Source of the DNA: Bin5 sp965207495
GTDB lineage: Bacteria; Chloroflexota; Anaerolineae; Caldilineales; Caldilineaceae
Direction of reading: 5' to 3'
Assembly: GCA_965207495.1 (NCBI GenBank)
Contig: OZ242287.1
Coordinates: 310,001-374,000, forward strand
DNA length: 64,000 nt
The notes below the pieces were generated by a model. The model ran no database searches. It was not told the origin of the DNA and worked only from the letters and a program-made list of their open reading frames with translations. This document shows positions 7,685 to 17,041 of this stretch, one piece after another. The position numbers were made by a program, and so were the translations under genes. How positions within the stretch are numbered: the stretch's first letter is position 1; every line of letters begins with the position of its first letter.

Positions 7685-10414
7685 ATGGCAAGCGCTGCAT
7701 CACAAAGAGCACAGGTAAGACTGACGCTCCCCTGCTTGATTCTGGCTTCGTTCGTGCTGCTGTTCGGCGGTTGCGGGAACAGAAGCGGGGCCGCCACTGC
7801 CACGACCATCTCTATCGCCACTGACGCCGCCAGCCTGTCCGCGGCGACCGGGACGCCCGCGCCTGCCGCCGATGACACAGTGTCAGCCACGCCCGCGGCC
7901 GAGGCGACCCCTGCCACGGCGCCGGATGCAAGGGTGCCGGATACAACGGTGCCGGACGCAACGGCGCAGGCCGCCGACCCTGCCCCGCGCCCGCGGGCGA
8001 CAGTTGAGGTATTCGCGGCAGCATCGCCCATGCAGCAGGCGGCCTGGCTGCACGAGGACGGCGACTACAGCGGGGCGCAGCGGCTGCTCCAGACGCTACT
8101 GGCCGACCCCCAACTTACCCTCGCCCAGCGGCAGGAAGCACGCTTTCAGCTCGCGCTCTCCTTTCTCGCCGACGAACAGCCGGTGTCCGCCTTCTCCGTT
8201 TTGGAACAAATCTCGCCACAGGCCGGCTCCCCGCCGGCAGATGATCCCCTCCGCAGCCACACCGTCTTCCTGCGCGCCGAGACGCTGGCCCGTTTGGGCC
8301 GCAATGCCGAGGCCGCCGCGGCCTACGAAGCTTTCCTGCAACAGCATCCGCAGGTCGCCGTCGTCGTGGAAGAGCGTATCGCCGACGCCTGGCTCGCGGC
8401 CGGCGACTGGCAGCAGGCCGCCAATGCATTGGGCCGGGCTGCCAACCATGCCGCCCGGACTTGGGAACAGGTCCGTCTTCTCGACCGGCTGGCCGGTGTT
8501 CTCGAGGGCAATGGGCGCTGGGAACAGGCGGCGGCGGTCTACGATGAGATCCTGGTCGCGACCGAGCCTGGAGAGGCGGAGCGCAGCCGGGACGACGCCG
8601 GGTTCGATGCGATCCTCGGCTACAGAGTGTGGAACATCCACCGGGCCGGCTATATGTACCGCGCCGGAAATGCTTATGCCACCGCCGGCGACGAGGAAAC
8701 GGCCATCGCCCGCTGGCGGCTGGCCCTGGAGGAGAATCCGGAGAGCAACTCCGCCTACCAGTCCCTCATCCAACTGGTGAACCGTGACGTTCCGGTGGAC
8801 CTCTTCGTGCGCGGGCAGATCGACGTCTTTGCCGAAGCGTACTTCCCGGCCGTCAGCGCTTTTGAACGCTTTCTGCAGGAATCTCCGCAGGATGAACGGG
8901 CCGGGCAGGCTTGGCTTGGGCTTGGGCGCGCCCATATGGGGTTGGGGCAGTGGGACGAGGCCATCCGCGCCCTGGAGCAGGTGATGAACTGGTATCCCGC
9001 CTGCGACTGTTTCGGCGATGCCTGGTTGACCCGCGCGCGGCTGGCCAATGCGCAGGGCTCGCCAGAAGCGGCCCGGCGCGTCTACCGTACTTTCGCCAGA
9101 GACCACGCCGCCGACCCGCTTGCCCCCGAATCCCTCTGGCGGAGTGCGCTTTCCGCCATCGGAGCCGACCGCGGCCTGGATGTCGGACTTGCAGGCCGCG
9201 CCGAGGGCACAGCCGACTTCCTGGTTGAGGCTGTGGCCGACCTGCTGATGCTGGTGGACAGCTTCCCGGACAGCGCCCGCGCCCCGGATGCGCTGGCGGT
9301 GCTGGGAATCGGCGCCTTTACCTTCGGCCATCATGGACTGGCTGCCAGCAGCTTTGAACGTCTGCTGGCGGAGTATCCCGGTGCGCGGTCGGGCACAGCT
9401 ACCTACTGGTTGGGCCGCGCCCGCTATGCTCTGGGCGAGGAAGACACGGCCCGCTCCCTGTGGCTGTCGCTCGCTGCAGAGGAGCCGGAGACGTTCTACG
9501 GTGTGTTGGCCGGTCTGGAACTGGCGCTGCAGGGCCAACCGGGGCAGGACCTCATCCCCCGTATGGACGCTGTGGTCGCGGCGGCGCTGCCCGACGATGA
9601 CGGCAGCCGGCGCTTCGCGGAAAACTGGCTGAAGACGCGGCACGACGACTTCGACACGACTGATGCCGGCAGCAGCGGCAACCCGGGCCTGCCGCACGCC
9701 GTAGCCGGCGACCCGGCCCTGGTCGGCGGGGCACTGCTGTTACAACTGGACCTGCGCGCCGAGGGCTTGAAGCTGCTCGAACTGGGTTACTGGCGCTTCC
9801 GCGCCGATCCTGCGGCGCTGTTCGCGCTCATGCAGCACTTTGAGGAACTGGGCGCCAACCGGCTCTCCATCAGCGCGGCCTACCGTCTGATTCAGGTCAG
9901 CCAGGCCCGGAATACCGCGGACGTGCCCCTCTTTATCCAGCGCTTCGCCTACCCCAGACACTATTCCCGTCTTGTGGAAAAGGAGGCGACGGATTTCGAT
10001 ATCGATCCCCTGCTCCTCTACAGTCTCATCCTCCAGGAGAGCCTCTTCGAGCCACCGGCCCGCTCCTATGCCGGCGCCCACGGCTTGACCCAGATCATCC
10101 CCACCACCGGTGCGGAGATCGCGCAGCGCCTCGGCTATCCCAACTACTCCACCGGTCTGCTCAACCGCCCCTTCGTCAACGTTCGCTTCGGCGCGTACTA
10201 CCTGCGCTGGGTGCGGGATTACGCCCGCGAAAATCCCGTCGCCGCGCTGGCCGGATACAACGCCGGCCCGGGCAACGCCAGAACCTGGTTCGACCGGTCG
10301 GCGCCGGACGAGGCCCTCTTCATCGAGCGCATTCCTTACAGCGAGACCCGCCTTTATCTGCAGCGCATCCTGACGCATTATGCGCATTATCTGCGGATAT
10401 ATGGGGGGTACTAG
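7685..10414 (+). CDS. Soluble-lytic-transglycosylase-like murein hydrolase with TPR superhelix, lipoprotein
   Basis: The start is set at ATG 7685 because it puts a clear export signal at the N-terminus (hydrophobic core, then the lipobox LFGGC at about residues 28-32); an ATG at 7616 in the same frame would bury it. A Thr/Ala/Pro-rich linker (about 35-115) is followed by roughly ten TPR-like helical repeats (about 120-720), some with AYxxFLxxxP patterns. The C-terminal SLT domain (about 755-905) contains LILQES, whose Glu (about residue 784) is the catalytic acid, then GLTQIIPTTG and AGYNAGPG. The enzyme should cleave peptidoglycan glycan strands with formation of 1,6-anhydromuropeptides. The gene is monocistronic, followed by a T-rich 3' repeat. 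Confidence 0.93.
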   Translation: MASAASQRAQVRLTLPCLILASFVLLFGGCGNRSGAATATTISIATDAASLSAATGTPAPAADDTVSATPAAEATPATAPDARVPDTTVPDATAQAADPAPRPRATVEVFAAASPMQQAAWLHEDGDYSGAQRLLQTLLADPQLTLAQRQEARFQLALSFLADEQPVSAFSVLEQISPQAGSPPADDPLRSHTVFLRAETLARLGRNAEAAAAYEAFLQQHPQVAVVVEERIADAWLAAGDWQQAANALGRAANHAARTWEQVRLLDRLAGVLEGNGRWEQAAAVYDEILVATEPGEAERSRDDAGFDAILGYRVWNIHRAGYMYRAGNAYATAGDEETAIARWRLALEENPESNSAYQSLIQLVNRDVPVDLFVRGQIDVFAEAYFPAVSAFERFLQESPQDERAGQAWLGLGRAHMGLGQWDEAIRALEQVMNWYPACDCFGDAWLTRARLANAQGSPEAARRVYRTFARDHAADPLAPESLWRSALSAIGADRGLDVGLAGRAEGTADFLVEAVADLLMLVDSFPDSARAPDALAVLGIGAFTFGHHGLAASSFERLLAEYPGARSGTATYWLGRARYALGEEDTARSLWLSLAAEEPETFYGVLAGLELALQGQPGQDLIPRMDAVVAAALPDDDGSRRFAENWLKTRHDDFDTTDAGSSGNPGLPHAVAGDPALVGGALLLQLDLRAEGLKLLELGYWRFRADPAALFALMQHFEELGANRLSISAAYRLIQVSQARNTADVPLFIQRFAYPRHYSRLVEKEATDFDIDPLLLYSLILQESLFEPPARSYAGAHGLTQIIPTTGAEIAQRLGYPNYSTGLLNRPFVNVRFGAYYLRWVRDYARENPVAALAGYNAGPGNARTWFDRSAPDEALFIERIPYSETRLYLQRILTHYAHYLRIYGGY

Positions 10415-10450
10415 TTTTCAGTAGTCAGTTTTTAGTTCTTAGTGGTGAGT
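10413..10450 (+). repeat. T-rich gene-end repeat, copy 1
   Basis: It begins at the stop codon of the lytic transglycosylase gene and contains TTTTCAGTAGTCAGTTTTTA followed by GTTCTTAGTGG. The reverse complement of the same core occurs at 13432-13470 and 46922-46958, each time touching the stop codon of a minus-strand gene. Relative to the gene end, all three copies therefore have the same orientation. Confidence 0.7.
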
Positions 10451-10692
10451 GGACCTTCTGCCGGGAGGCACTGAGGACTGCCGATGGACTGTGGCTCAGC
10501 AGTTGCGGTTCAGCGATTCGGGGGGGCGTTTCGTTCGAGCCAGAGCAATCTAAGGGAACGAGCGACGATTCAGCTTGGGAGATGTCATGGCGTTCTCCTC
10601 TGGTCAGGATGACCTGAGAGGGAAAGCCGAGGGCATCAACGAGGAGTTGGACAGGTCGGTTTCGTTCGACGGTACGGCAATGGGCAGGTCTG

Positions 10693-12918
10693 TCATCTCC
10701 CACAGGCATCACACGCTACAGCTTGGAAATATACCAGAAGCAAAGAGTCCTCCCCTGCTTCTGTCGGAATTCTGGGCGCGCCATCGACAGATGCGTCGTA
10801 GAGGCCGGCAATCAGACGCAGGGGGCTGTCCGGCAGGGTCGGTGGGATGGGCATCGCGACGCTATTCAGAACCTGCGAGCTATCCAAACGGAGCTCTGGC
10901 TCCCACTGGGCGACCAAATCGCCGGTTTCGTCGAGCAGGTGCAGGAATATCTTTTCGCCGCCGGTCAATACGGTTGGGTCTCCGCTCCATTCCATGTGGA
11001 CGACCAGCCTGCCGCCGGCTGGGGGGATGTTGGGGCTGATTTGGGCGCGCTCCAGCGTCAAGCCGTTAGCGAACTGGACATCGAAAAGGCGCCACGCCTG
11101 GGGATTGGGCCGCGAGTAGAGTTCAACAATCCATGGGCCCACCGTTTCCTGGCCCGCCATCTGGTAGGAACTGGACAGTGCCTGCCGGGCATTACTGGTA
11201 ATTTCCGCACGGGTCTGCCCCCTTTGGTCATTTTCCAAGCCCCATACATTTGCCCACTCTTGCAAATTCAGTTCGGCCTCCCCAAGATCCCTATCCGATC
11301 GAACCAGCAGAATGACTGATTGGACATCCCTACTGCGGAGATCTCTGACGGCTCCTTGGGCCGCATCCAAGTCCATCGGCCAGGGAGCCAGGGAAACGTT
11401 CTCAATCTCTCCCGTATAATAGTAGGACCAGAGCGCGGGGTCGATAGAAAGAATCTCGGCGAAACGAACGTCTGTCTTGTTGAGTCCGGCGCCCCAGCTG
11501 TCCAGCATACGGGCCAGTTCCCGCAATCCTCGTGACTTTGAGAATTCCGATTCAAAGTGGAAGTTGCGAAAGCTGAACAGATTGCCTGCGAAAATTACAA
11601 GGATAAGTATCGCGGCCGTCAGGTTTCCGATGCCGATCCTGTTCATGGCCTGTAGGATGCTAACATTCGTACATCCAGTCCAGGTATTCCATCTCCGGCC
11701 AAGGCAGCTCTCTACATAATCGCCTATATTCCCCAGCCCTATAGCCAGCAAAAGCACGAGGGGAGTCAGGGCCAAGGCAATATAGCTCCCGAAGAACCCA
11801 GGAAAGATATAACCAGGGCTCCATTCAGTGAGCACTGCGACAAGAAAACTTAGCAGTAGGAGAACTGTTGGGCCTGAACTCAGGTGTCGGGGCCCTGCCT
11901 TCTGCGCTTCCGAGAATTCACCCTCTTCTGGGCCAACCCAACCATTGACGGCTCTTTTTCCCCGGTCGAGCACCCCTCTTTCAGCCAGGAATATTCCAAG
12001 AATCGCAGCCACGATAAGGGGGAATGCGAAAAACCCTGACCCAAGTCTCCAGGCCGGCGTCGGTAAAGAGTATCCTGTCGCGAGCACGCCGATTCGCCCT
12101 AAGATGTGATACACCCATGGCTCTGAGAGCCCCCTTGTGGTGAAATCTGTGATCGAGGGCCATGCGTCTACCAGCCATGGAATGCACAAGACGCCCAATG
12201 CGATCTGCGAAACGGTCCATCGCACCGGCAGTGAACCCGCAGGTCCTTGGGCAGAAGCGCTCCCTCCGCCGCGCCTGTCTCGAGCCAGCAAGAAGAGCAC
12301 GTACAGGTTTTGCGCCAGGAGAGGGAGAACGGCGAAAGCGTGGGTATAGAAGGTAGAGGCCGTACAGATCACGTACGCGACCAAGGTCTTTCTTCCCCCA
12401 ACGCCGCCGATAATTCTCAGGGCCAACAGAATGCTGGCGGTGGTGAGAGCCAGACTGAGCGAACGGTAGAGAACTCCGTGGGTACGCCAGACGGCGTAGG
12501 TGTTCACGGCCGCCAACAGGACTGCAGCCAAAGTGGAAAATGTGCCAATTCGGATGTCTGCTGCGATACGGTAGGTGAGGGGAATTGCCAATACGCTGCA
12601 GAAGGCCGATATCGAACGAATGGCAAATTCGCTGGGCCCTGTGATTCTGAGCCAAACGTTTTGCAACCACAAGCTGACGGGAAGAAGAAGGAATTCTTCC
12701 GCATTGAAAGCTATTTGAACGAGTTGAGAGAAAGTAAAGTGACGAAGGTCATAGGCGACACCCTCGAGTTCGCCTAGCTCCTGAGAATCCAGTCGATAGA
12801 GTCTCAGTGCGAAGCCGATGAGGACGGCGATCAGGACGACTGCCCGTAAAGACTGTCTGTCGGCAGGAAACTGATGCTTATTGGGGCTGACGTCTTCCTG
12901 TTCATTCGAGCGGGTCAC
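10693..12918 (-). CDS. ArnT/PMT-like membrane glycosyltransferase (GT-C fold) with C-terminal beta domain
   Basis: A 741-residue protein. A short cytosolic N-terminus is followed by about 11-13 hydrophobic membrane segments (residues about 25-470). The first periplasmic loop contains LDSQELGELEGVAYD, the position where dolichyl/undecaprenyl-phosphate-sugar transferases carry catalytic acidic residues; RTHGVLYRSLSLALTT further on is typical of the family. After a 200-residue periplasmic region comes a beta-rich C-terminal domain (about 610-730, with IFLHLLDETGDLVAQWEP) that resembles the end of the glycosyltransferase at 34803-37280. It probably moves a sugar from a polyprenyl carrier to a protein, lipid or polymer outside the membrane. 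The acceptor is unknown. Confidence 0.85.
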   Translation of the reverse strand: MTRSNEQEDVSPNKHQFPADRQSLRAVVLIAVLIGFALRLYRLDSQELGELEGVAYDLRHFTFSQLVQIAFNAEEFLLLPVSLWLQNVWLRITGPSEFAIRSISAFCSVLAIPLTYRIAADIRIGTFSTLAAVLLAAVNTYAVWRTHGVLYRSLSLALTTASILLALRIIGGVGGRKTLVAYVICTASTFYTHAFAVLPLLAQNLYVLFLLARDRRGGGSASAQGPAGSLPVRWTVSQIALGVLCIPWLVDAWPSITDFTTRGLSEPWVYHILGRIGVLATGYSLPTPAWRLGSGFFAFPLIVAAILGIFLAERGVLDRGKRAVNGWVGPEEGEFSEAQKAGPRHLSSGPTVLLLLSFLVAVLTEWSPGYIFPGFFGSYIALALTPLVLLLAIGLGNIGDYVESCLGRRWNTWTGCTNVSILQAMNRIGIGNLTAAILILVIFAGNLFSFRNFHFESEFSKSRGLRELARMLDSWGAGLNKTDVRFAEILSIDPALWSYYYTGEIENVSLAPWPMDLDAAQGAVRDLRSRDVQSVILLVRSDRDLGEAELNLQEWANVWGLENDQRGQTRAEITSNARQALSSSYQMAGQETVGPWIVELYSRPNPQAWRLFDVQFANGLTLERAQISPNIPPAGGRLVVHMEWSGDPTVLTGGEKIFLHLLDETGDLVAQWEPELRLDSSQVLNSVAMPIPPTLPDSPLRLIAGLYDASVDGAPRIPTEAGEDSLLLVYFQAVACDACGR

Positions 12919-13272
12919 GAGACCCCTCTTTTCGGGGCTGGGCTGAGGAAACTGCAGTTCACCGCCCTGTCTGGCTGTGAGCAGTTTTCAGGGAACCGCG
13001 TCAAAGAAATGGCGACACTTCTCCTTTTGCCCTGTATAGGCTCGAGGGTGTCTCTGCAGCTATGCGTAAAGTTTCTGCCACTGATGGGCGGCAATCCTTC
13101 TGGTAGACATTCTGCTATTGTCGTTGATGTGACAGAGCAATACAAGTGTCAACGATACCTGCTAGTCAGTTCTTGGTGATCCCGCGCGTGGACAGCGGCC
13201 AGAGACGGCGCGGGGGGTTAGCACTGTTCGCTGGCCTTAATCGATCCAATTGTCCATAACGGTGGTCCAGCC
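12919..13272. other. Non-coding stretch upstream of the glycosyltransferase gene
   Basis: About 350 bases with no supportable gene on either strand. It carries the 5' region of the minus-strand glycosyltransferase and leads into the 77-bp repeat copy B. Short frames here have no ribosome sites and no recognisable motifs. Confidence 0.5.
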
Positions 13273-13349
13273 AGGGCGGGGCGTTGCGGGGGCGCAGCCC
13301 CTGCACAAGGGAGGGCCGAAGGCCCGAACGCCCAAATGCAAGGAGAGAG
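13273..13349 (+). repeat. Dispersed 77-bp structured repeat, copy B
   Basis: The partner of copy A at 7295-7371. Two substitutions are visible. One changes a C in the right arm of hairpin 1 to T, which still pairs as G-U in RNA; the other lies in the single-stranded link between the two hairpins. The outer stem and hairpin 2 are unchanged. A GA-rich tail (about 13341-13372) follows, as in copy A. It lies between the glycosyltransferase and the end of ABC operon 1. Confidence 0.8.
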
Positions 13350-13431
13350 GTGAGAGGAGTGAGGAGAGAGAAACACCTTCACTGGCCTCACTCTGGGCCG
13401 CGAACCGACAGTGGCTGGGCGTAAGCCGTAG

Positions 13432-13470
13432 ACTAAAAACTAAAAACTGACTACTGAAAACTGTAGTTAA
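13432..13470 (-). repeat. T-rich gene-end repeat, copy 2
   Basis: Reads ACTAAAAACTAAAAACTGAC then TACTGAAAACTGTAGTTAA on the plus strand. It includes the stop codon of the minus-strand permease gene (13467-13469). It is nearly identical to 46922-46958 and the reverse complement of the copy at 10413. Confidence 0.75.
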
Positions 13471-14330
13471 CGGCCGGCGAGCCCGGTGAACTGCGCGCCC
13501 TGGACGAACTGGCGCTGGGCGAAGAAGAAGATGACGATGACCGGCAGGATGGTGATCATCGACGCGGCCATGACGAGGTGCCAGAAGTTGCCGAAGCGGC
13601 CTTTGAACCAGAGCAGCCCGAGAGGCAGTGTGTACATTTCGCTCTTGGAAATGTAGATGAGCGGCTCCATGAAGGCGTTGTAGTGCTGCAGGAAGGCGAA
13701 GATGGTGATGGTGGCGACGGCCGGGCCGCAGAGGGGCGTGATCACCTGCCAGAGGATACGGAAGTTGGAGGCGCCGTCGATCTTGGCGGCCTCGTCCAGC
13801 TCCAGGGGCAGGGTCAGCATGTACTGGCGCATGAGGAATATGTAGAAGGCGGCCCCAAACCAGGCCGGCACCCACAGCGGGTAGAATGTCCCGACCCAGT
13901 TGATCTCTTTGAAGATGATGAAGACCGGGATCATCGTCACGACGGCGGGCAGCATCATTGTCGCCAGCAGAACGGTGAAGACAAAGTCGCGCCCCGGCCA
14001 GCGCAGGCGTGAGAGGCCGTAGGCGACCGTGAGCGAACTCAGCACCATGCCGATCGTCCCCATGATGGAGACGAAAAAGGAGTTGCGGATGAAGAGATGG
14101 AAGGGGAGGCGTCTGAAAACCTCGAAGTAGTTATCCCATTTGGGCGCGGTTGGGATCCATTCGATCGGCGTGATGAAGACCTGGCCGGGCAGCTTGAGCG
14201 ATGTGCTGACCACCCAGGCAAGCGGCATGAGGAAGGTGAGCCCCAGGGCGATCATCGCAATGTGCAGGATGAAATGACCGATCCTCGTCTGCCTTTTTCG
14301 GGATTGGAGCAGGGTTGTTCTTGCAGTCAT
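13467..14330 (-). CDS. Carbohydrate ABC transporter permease, MalG type (operon 1)
   Basis: A 287-residue inner-membrane protein with six predicted transmembrane segments. The ATPase-contact EAA loop reads LELDEAAKIDGASNFRILWQ (about residues 185-204), with the invariant Gly of the EAA...G motif. MalG-type permeases pair with a MalF-type subunit to form the channel of CUT1 sugar importers. It is the last gene of a three-gene operon (binding protein, MalF type, MalG type), 65 bp after the MalF-type gene. The stop codon lies inside a dispersed T-rich repeat. No ATPase gene is present, so a shared MsmK-like ATPase elsewhere is likely. Confidence 0.93.
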   Translation of the reverse strand: MTARTTLLQSRKRQTRIGHFILHIAMIALGLTFLMPLAWVVSTSLKLPGQVFITPIEWIPTAPKWDNYFEVFRRLPFHLFIRNSFFVSIMGTIGMVLSSLTVAYGLSRLRWPGRDFVFTVLLATMMLPAVVTMIPVFIIFKEINWVGTFYPLWVPAWFGAAFYIFLMRQYMLTLPLELDEAAKIDGASNFRILWQVITPLCGPAVATITIFAFLQHYNAFMEPLIYISKSEMYTLPLGLLWFKGRFGNFWHLVMAASMITILPVIVIFFFAQRQFVQGAQFTGLAGR

Positions 14331-14395
14331 AACGGAATTCGGCGGCCGGCGGCCGGTGTGAAGCGGCCAGCGCTGTGACCGGTTATTCGTCTCCT

Positions 14396-15337
14396 CTATA
14401 GCCTGCCTTCATAGTAGACCCAGCGATTGGCGAAAAAGAACTGAATCCCCGTGAAGATCATGATGATCAGGAACAGGATCCAGGCCAGCGAGGCGGCATA
14501 GCCCATCCGGAACAGCTCGAAGGCGTTGCGGTAAATGTAGAGCACCATGAAGAGGGTGGCGTTCTGCGGGCCGCCGTCGGTCATGATGAAGACAGTGGTG
14601 AAGACCTGGAAACTGCCGATGATGCCGATGATCATGTTGAAGAAGATGATCGGCGAAATGATGGGGATGGTTACGTTGGTGAAGCGGCGCCAGGCGTTGG
14701 CGCCATCGATCTCGGCCGCCTCCTCCAACTCTTTGGGCACGCCCTGCAGACCGGCGAGGAAGATGATCATCTGGAAGCCGGTCAGCCACAGGCTCATGAT
14801 GATGAGGGCGGGTTTGGCCCAGCCCGGTTCAAAGAGCCAGTTGATGGGCCCCAGCCCAAACCAGTGCAATACCTCGTTGAGCACGCCGAATTCGGGGTTG
14901 AGGATCTGGACCCAGACGACGGCAAAGGCGACGGCAGGGGTGATGGAGGGCAGATAGTAGATGGTGCGATAGACGCTGAGCCCGCGGATCTGCTGGTTGA
15001 GCATCACAGCCAGCGCGAACGCGACCACCAGCTGCAGCGGGACGCCGATGAAGGTGTAGTAGGCGGTATTGACGAGCGACTTGCCCACGAGCGGGTCGTT
15101 CAACATGCGCTCGAAATGGCCCGCCCCGATGAATCTGGGCGGCGCCAGCATGTTCCACTTGTGCAGGATCAGAAAAACGGAGTAGAGCATCGGCCCGACC
15201 CAGAGCGCGAGCACACCGAAGATGAAAGGGCTGGTGAAGAGCAGGCCGTCGCGCAGGTCGCGGCGCTGGGCCGCGGACATACGGCGGCGGGTCTGCGGCT
15301 GGGTCTGGATTCCGGGCGCTGATGTTGTGGCAGTCAA
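14396..15337 (-). CDS. Carbohydrate ABC transporter permease, MalF type (operon 1)
   Basis: A 313-residue protein with a cytosolic basic N-terminus (TRRRMSAAQRRDLRDG) followed by six transmembrane segments. The EAA loop is KELEEAAEIDGANAWRRFTN (about residues 206-225). It is the partner of the MalG-type permease in a CUT1 importer. The gene starts 67 bp after the end of the solute-binding protein gene on the same strand, so both are expected on one transcript. The substrate cannot be read from the permease; an oligosaccharide or deoxysugar is plausible given the locus. Confidence 0.93.
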   Translation of the reverse strand: MTATTSAPGIQTQPQTRRRMSAAQRRDLRDGLLFTSPFIFGVLALWVGPMLYSVFLILHKWNMLAPPRFIGAGHFERMLNDPLVGKSLVNTAYYTFIGVPLQLVVAFALAVMLNQQIRGLSVYRTIYYLPSITPAVAFAVVWVQILNPEFGVLNEVLHWFGLGPINWLFEPGWAKPALIIMSLWLTGFQMIIFLAGLQGVPKELEEAAEIDGANAWRRFTNVTIPIISPIIFFNMIIGIIGSFQVFTTVFIMTDGGPQNATLFMVLYIYRNAFELFRMGYAASLAWILFLIIMIFTGIQFFFANRWVYYEGRL

Positions 15338-15404
15338 AGAGGTGTACTCCCAGATTGACGAGGAACCGGCGGCCAGTAACCGGTTACTGGCCGCCGGGCA
15401 CTGA

Positions 15405-16793
15405 CTAAGCGCGGTCGGCCCAGTACTGATCCAGATGTGTTTGGATTTCCGGCTGCGCGATCGCGAGCGCTTCGGCTGCGGACTGGGTCTGGCCGAGCAG
15501 CTTGTCCCACAGGACGGTGATCGGGCCGCCGCCGTAGGCCTGGAGCTGCGAGCCTTCGCCGAAGATCACGGAGATGGAGCTCTCACGCATGGTGTTGGCG
15601 AAAGCATCGGTGTTCTCGAAGCCATAAACACCGGAGGCGATATCGCCCCAGATGCCGGAAATGTTGTCGGGTGTGCCGCACATGCGGCCGCCGTTGGCGA
15701 TGATCGTCTGGCCCTCTTCGCCGAGGATGAACGAGATGAGGTCCCAGGACTCATCCTTGTACATAGAAGGCTCTGTAATGACATGGCCGTGGACGTGGCC
15801 GAAGGTGAAGTTGGTGTCGGCCGTGCCGGTCGGGGCCTCGATGACGTCGAAGTTGATGCCCTCTTCGGTGGTGGCCAGTTCGCCCCTAAGGCGGGGCATG
15901 GCCCAAGGGCCTTCGAGGTACATGGCGACGCGGCCGGTATCGACACCGACGCCGCCGCCCTCGACCACCTCCGGACCGGGGCTCCAGTCGTTGGCGATGG
16001 CATCGTAGACCAGATATTGGAGCGCGGAGGCGATGTCCTCGTTGTCCCAGTAGGCCTCGGTCGGCTCGGTAATGCGGTCCCACTCGATATGGCCGTTGCG
16101 GCGCATGAAGGTGGTGCTGCGGCCGTAGGCGCCGTTCCAGCCCTGCGCCTGTCCCCAACCATAGAACTTGGTGCCGTCCTCTTCATAGGAGAGGTCCAGA
16201 ATTATCTGCTGGAACTCTTCCCACTTCCAGCCCGGTTGTGGGTGGGTGACGCCCTTCTTGTCGAAGAGGTCCTTGTTGTAATAGATGACCAGCGAGCCGG
16301 TATCGGTGGGGGTCATGTAGCGGCCGCCCTGCCACAGCGTCTGGTTGTCGTAGTTTTCGCCGCCGGGGAAGAAGTCATCGGCGCCGTCGCGAGCGATATA
16401 GTCGCTCATGTCATAGATGACCTGGTTTTCGGCGTAGGCCTGCCAGATCCAGCCCTGGAAGTAGAGGACATCGGCGGAGTCATCCGCGGCGAAGTTGGCC
16501 TGGATCTTCTCATAGTAGCCGCCGGGGTACTGCTCCACGGAGACGCTCACGCCTTCGTTCTGTTCCATGTAGGCGTTGACCATGTTCTCATAGACGACCG
16601 CGTCCTGGACATCGGCCCAGGCCGAGAGGCGCATCTCGATCATCTCCATGCTGGCGCTTGCTTCGCCGCCGCTGTCGCCGGCCGGGGCTGCTGCCGGTGC
16701 CGCGCAGGCCGCGAGCAGAGCTCCGCCTGCCGTCAGGGCGCTTGCTTTGAGGAAGGATCGCCGGCTGATGGCGTTGTGTTGCAACTTGGACAT
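15405..16793 (-). CDS. ABC transporter sugar-binding lipoprotein (family 1 solute-binding protein, operon 1)
   Basis: A 462-residue protein whose N-terminus combines a twin-arginine motif (SRRSFLKASA) with a lipobox (ALLAAC, Cys about residue 30). It should therefore be exported folded by the Tat route and lipid-anchored. A Gly/Ser/Glu linker leads into a type 1 extracellular solute-binding domain, with strands such as EMRLSAWADV, YYNKDLFDKKGV (about 170-181) and MYLEGPWAMPRLR (about 295-307), typical of CUT1 binding proteins. It is the first gene of operon 1, upstream of both permeases. hicA ends 62 bp upstream on the same strand, which leaves little room for a promoter. Confidence 0.95.
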   Translation of the reverse strand: MSKLQHNAISRRSFLKASALTAGGALLAACAAPAAAPAGDSGGEASASMEMIEMRLSAWADVQDAVVYENMVNAYMEQNEGVSVSVEQYPGGYYEKIQANFAADDSADVLYFQGWIWQAYAENQVIYDMSDYIARDGADDFFPGGENYDNQTLWQGGRYMTPTDTGSLVIYYNKDLFDKKGVTHPQPGWKWEEFQQIILDLSYEEDGTKFYGWGQAQGWNGAYGRSTTFMRRNGHIEWDRITEPTEAYWDNEDIASALQYLVYDAIANDWSPGPEVVEGGGVGVDTGRVAMYLEGPWAMPRLRGELATTEEGINFDVIEAPTGTADTNFTFGHVHGHVITEPSMYKDESWDLISFILGEEGQTIIANGGRMCGTPDNISGIWGDIASGVYGFENTDAFANTMRESSISVIFGEGSQLQAYGGGPITVLWDKLLGQTQSAAEALAIAQPEIQTHLDQYWADRA

Positions 16794-16855
16794 TGAATTG
16801 GCTCCTGTTGTTTGTGAAAGGATGGTTGATATAACTTACGGGTTCTGTGTGGGCG

Positions 16856-17041
16856 CTATGGCGCTGGGATTGCTAGATCTCTACAGATTTTTCTCACCAA
16901 GAACCTGTTAAGTTCCCGGTGTCTTGGCACAGTAGACACTCTCCGCGTTATGCGATTCACATAAATCGTATGGGCGCTGCCCTCCCTAAGAAATTCACAC
17001 CCGTTGTCTTCAAGATGACGAATGAAATCCCGTCTCTTCAT
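16856..17041 (-). CDS. hicA: HicA-family mRNA interferase toxin
   Basis: A 61-residue double-stranded-RNA-binding-fold toxin. MKRRDFIRHLEDNGCEFLRE is the typical N-terminal helix and turn, and GSAHTIYVN carries the catalytic His of the GSHxxY-type motif (here GSAHTIY). PRHRELNRFLVRKICRDL is the C-terminal helix. HicA degrades mRNA when not bound by HicB. The start codon overlaps the stop of hicB by four bases (ATGA), which signals translational coupling in the antitoxin-first order. Confidence 0.92.
   Translation of the reverse strand: MKRRDFIRHLEDNGCEFLREGSAHTIYVNRITRRVSTVPRHRELNRFLVRKICRDLAIPAP

Noticed and set aside
8096..9697. Long minus-strand open frame opposite the TPR region of the lytic transglycosylase
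   Set aside because: Antisense shadow; the plus-strand product has clear TPR and SLT motifs.
13467..16793. Complete ABC importer including ATPase
   Set aside because: Neither sugar operon contains a gene with Walker A or ABC signature motifs; only binding protein and permease genes are present.
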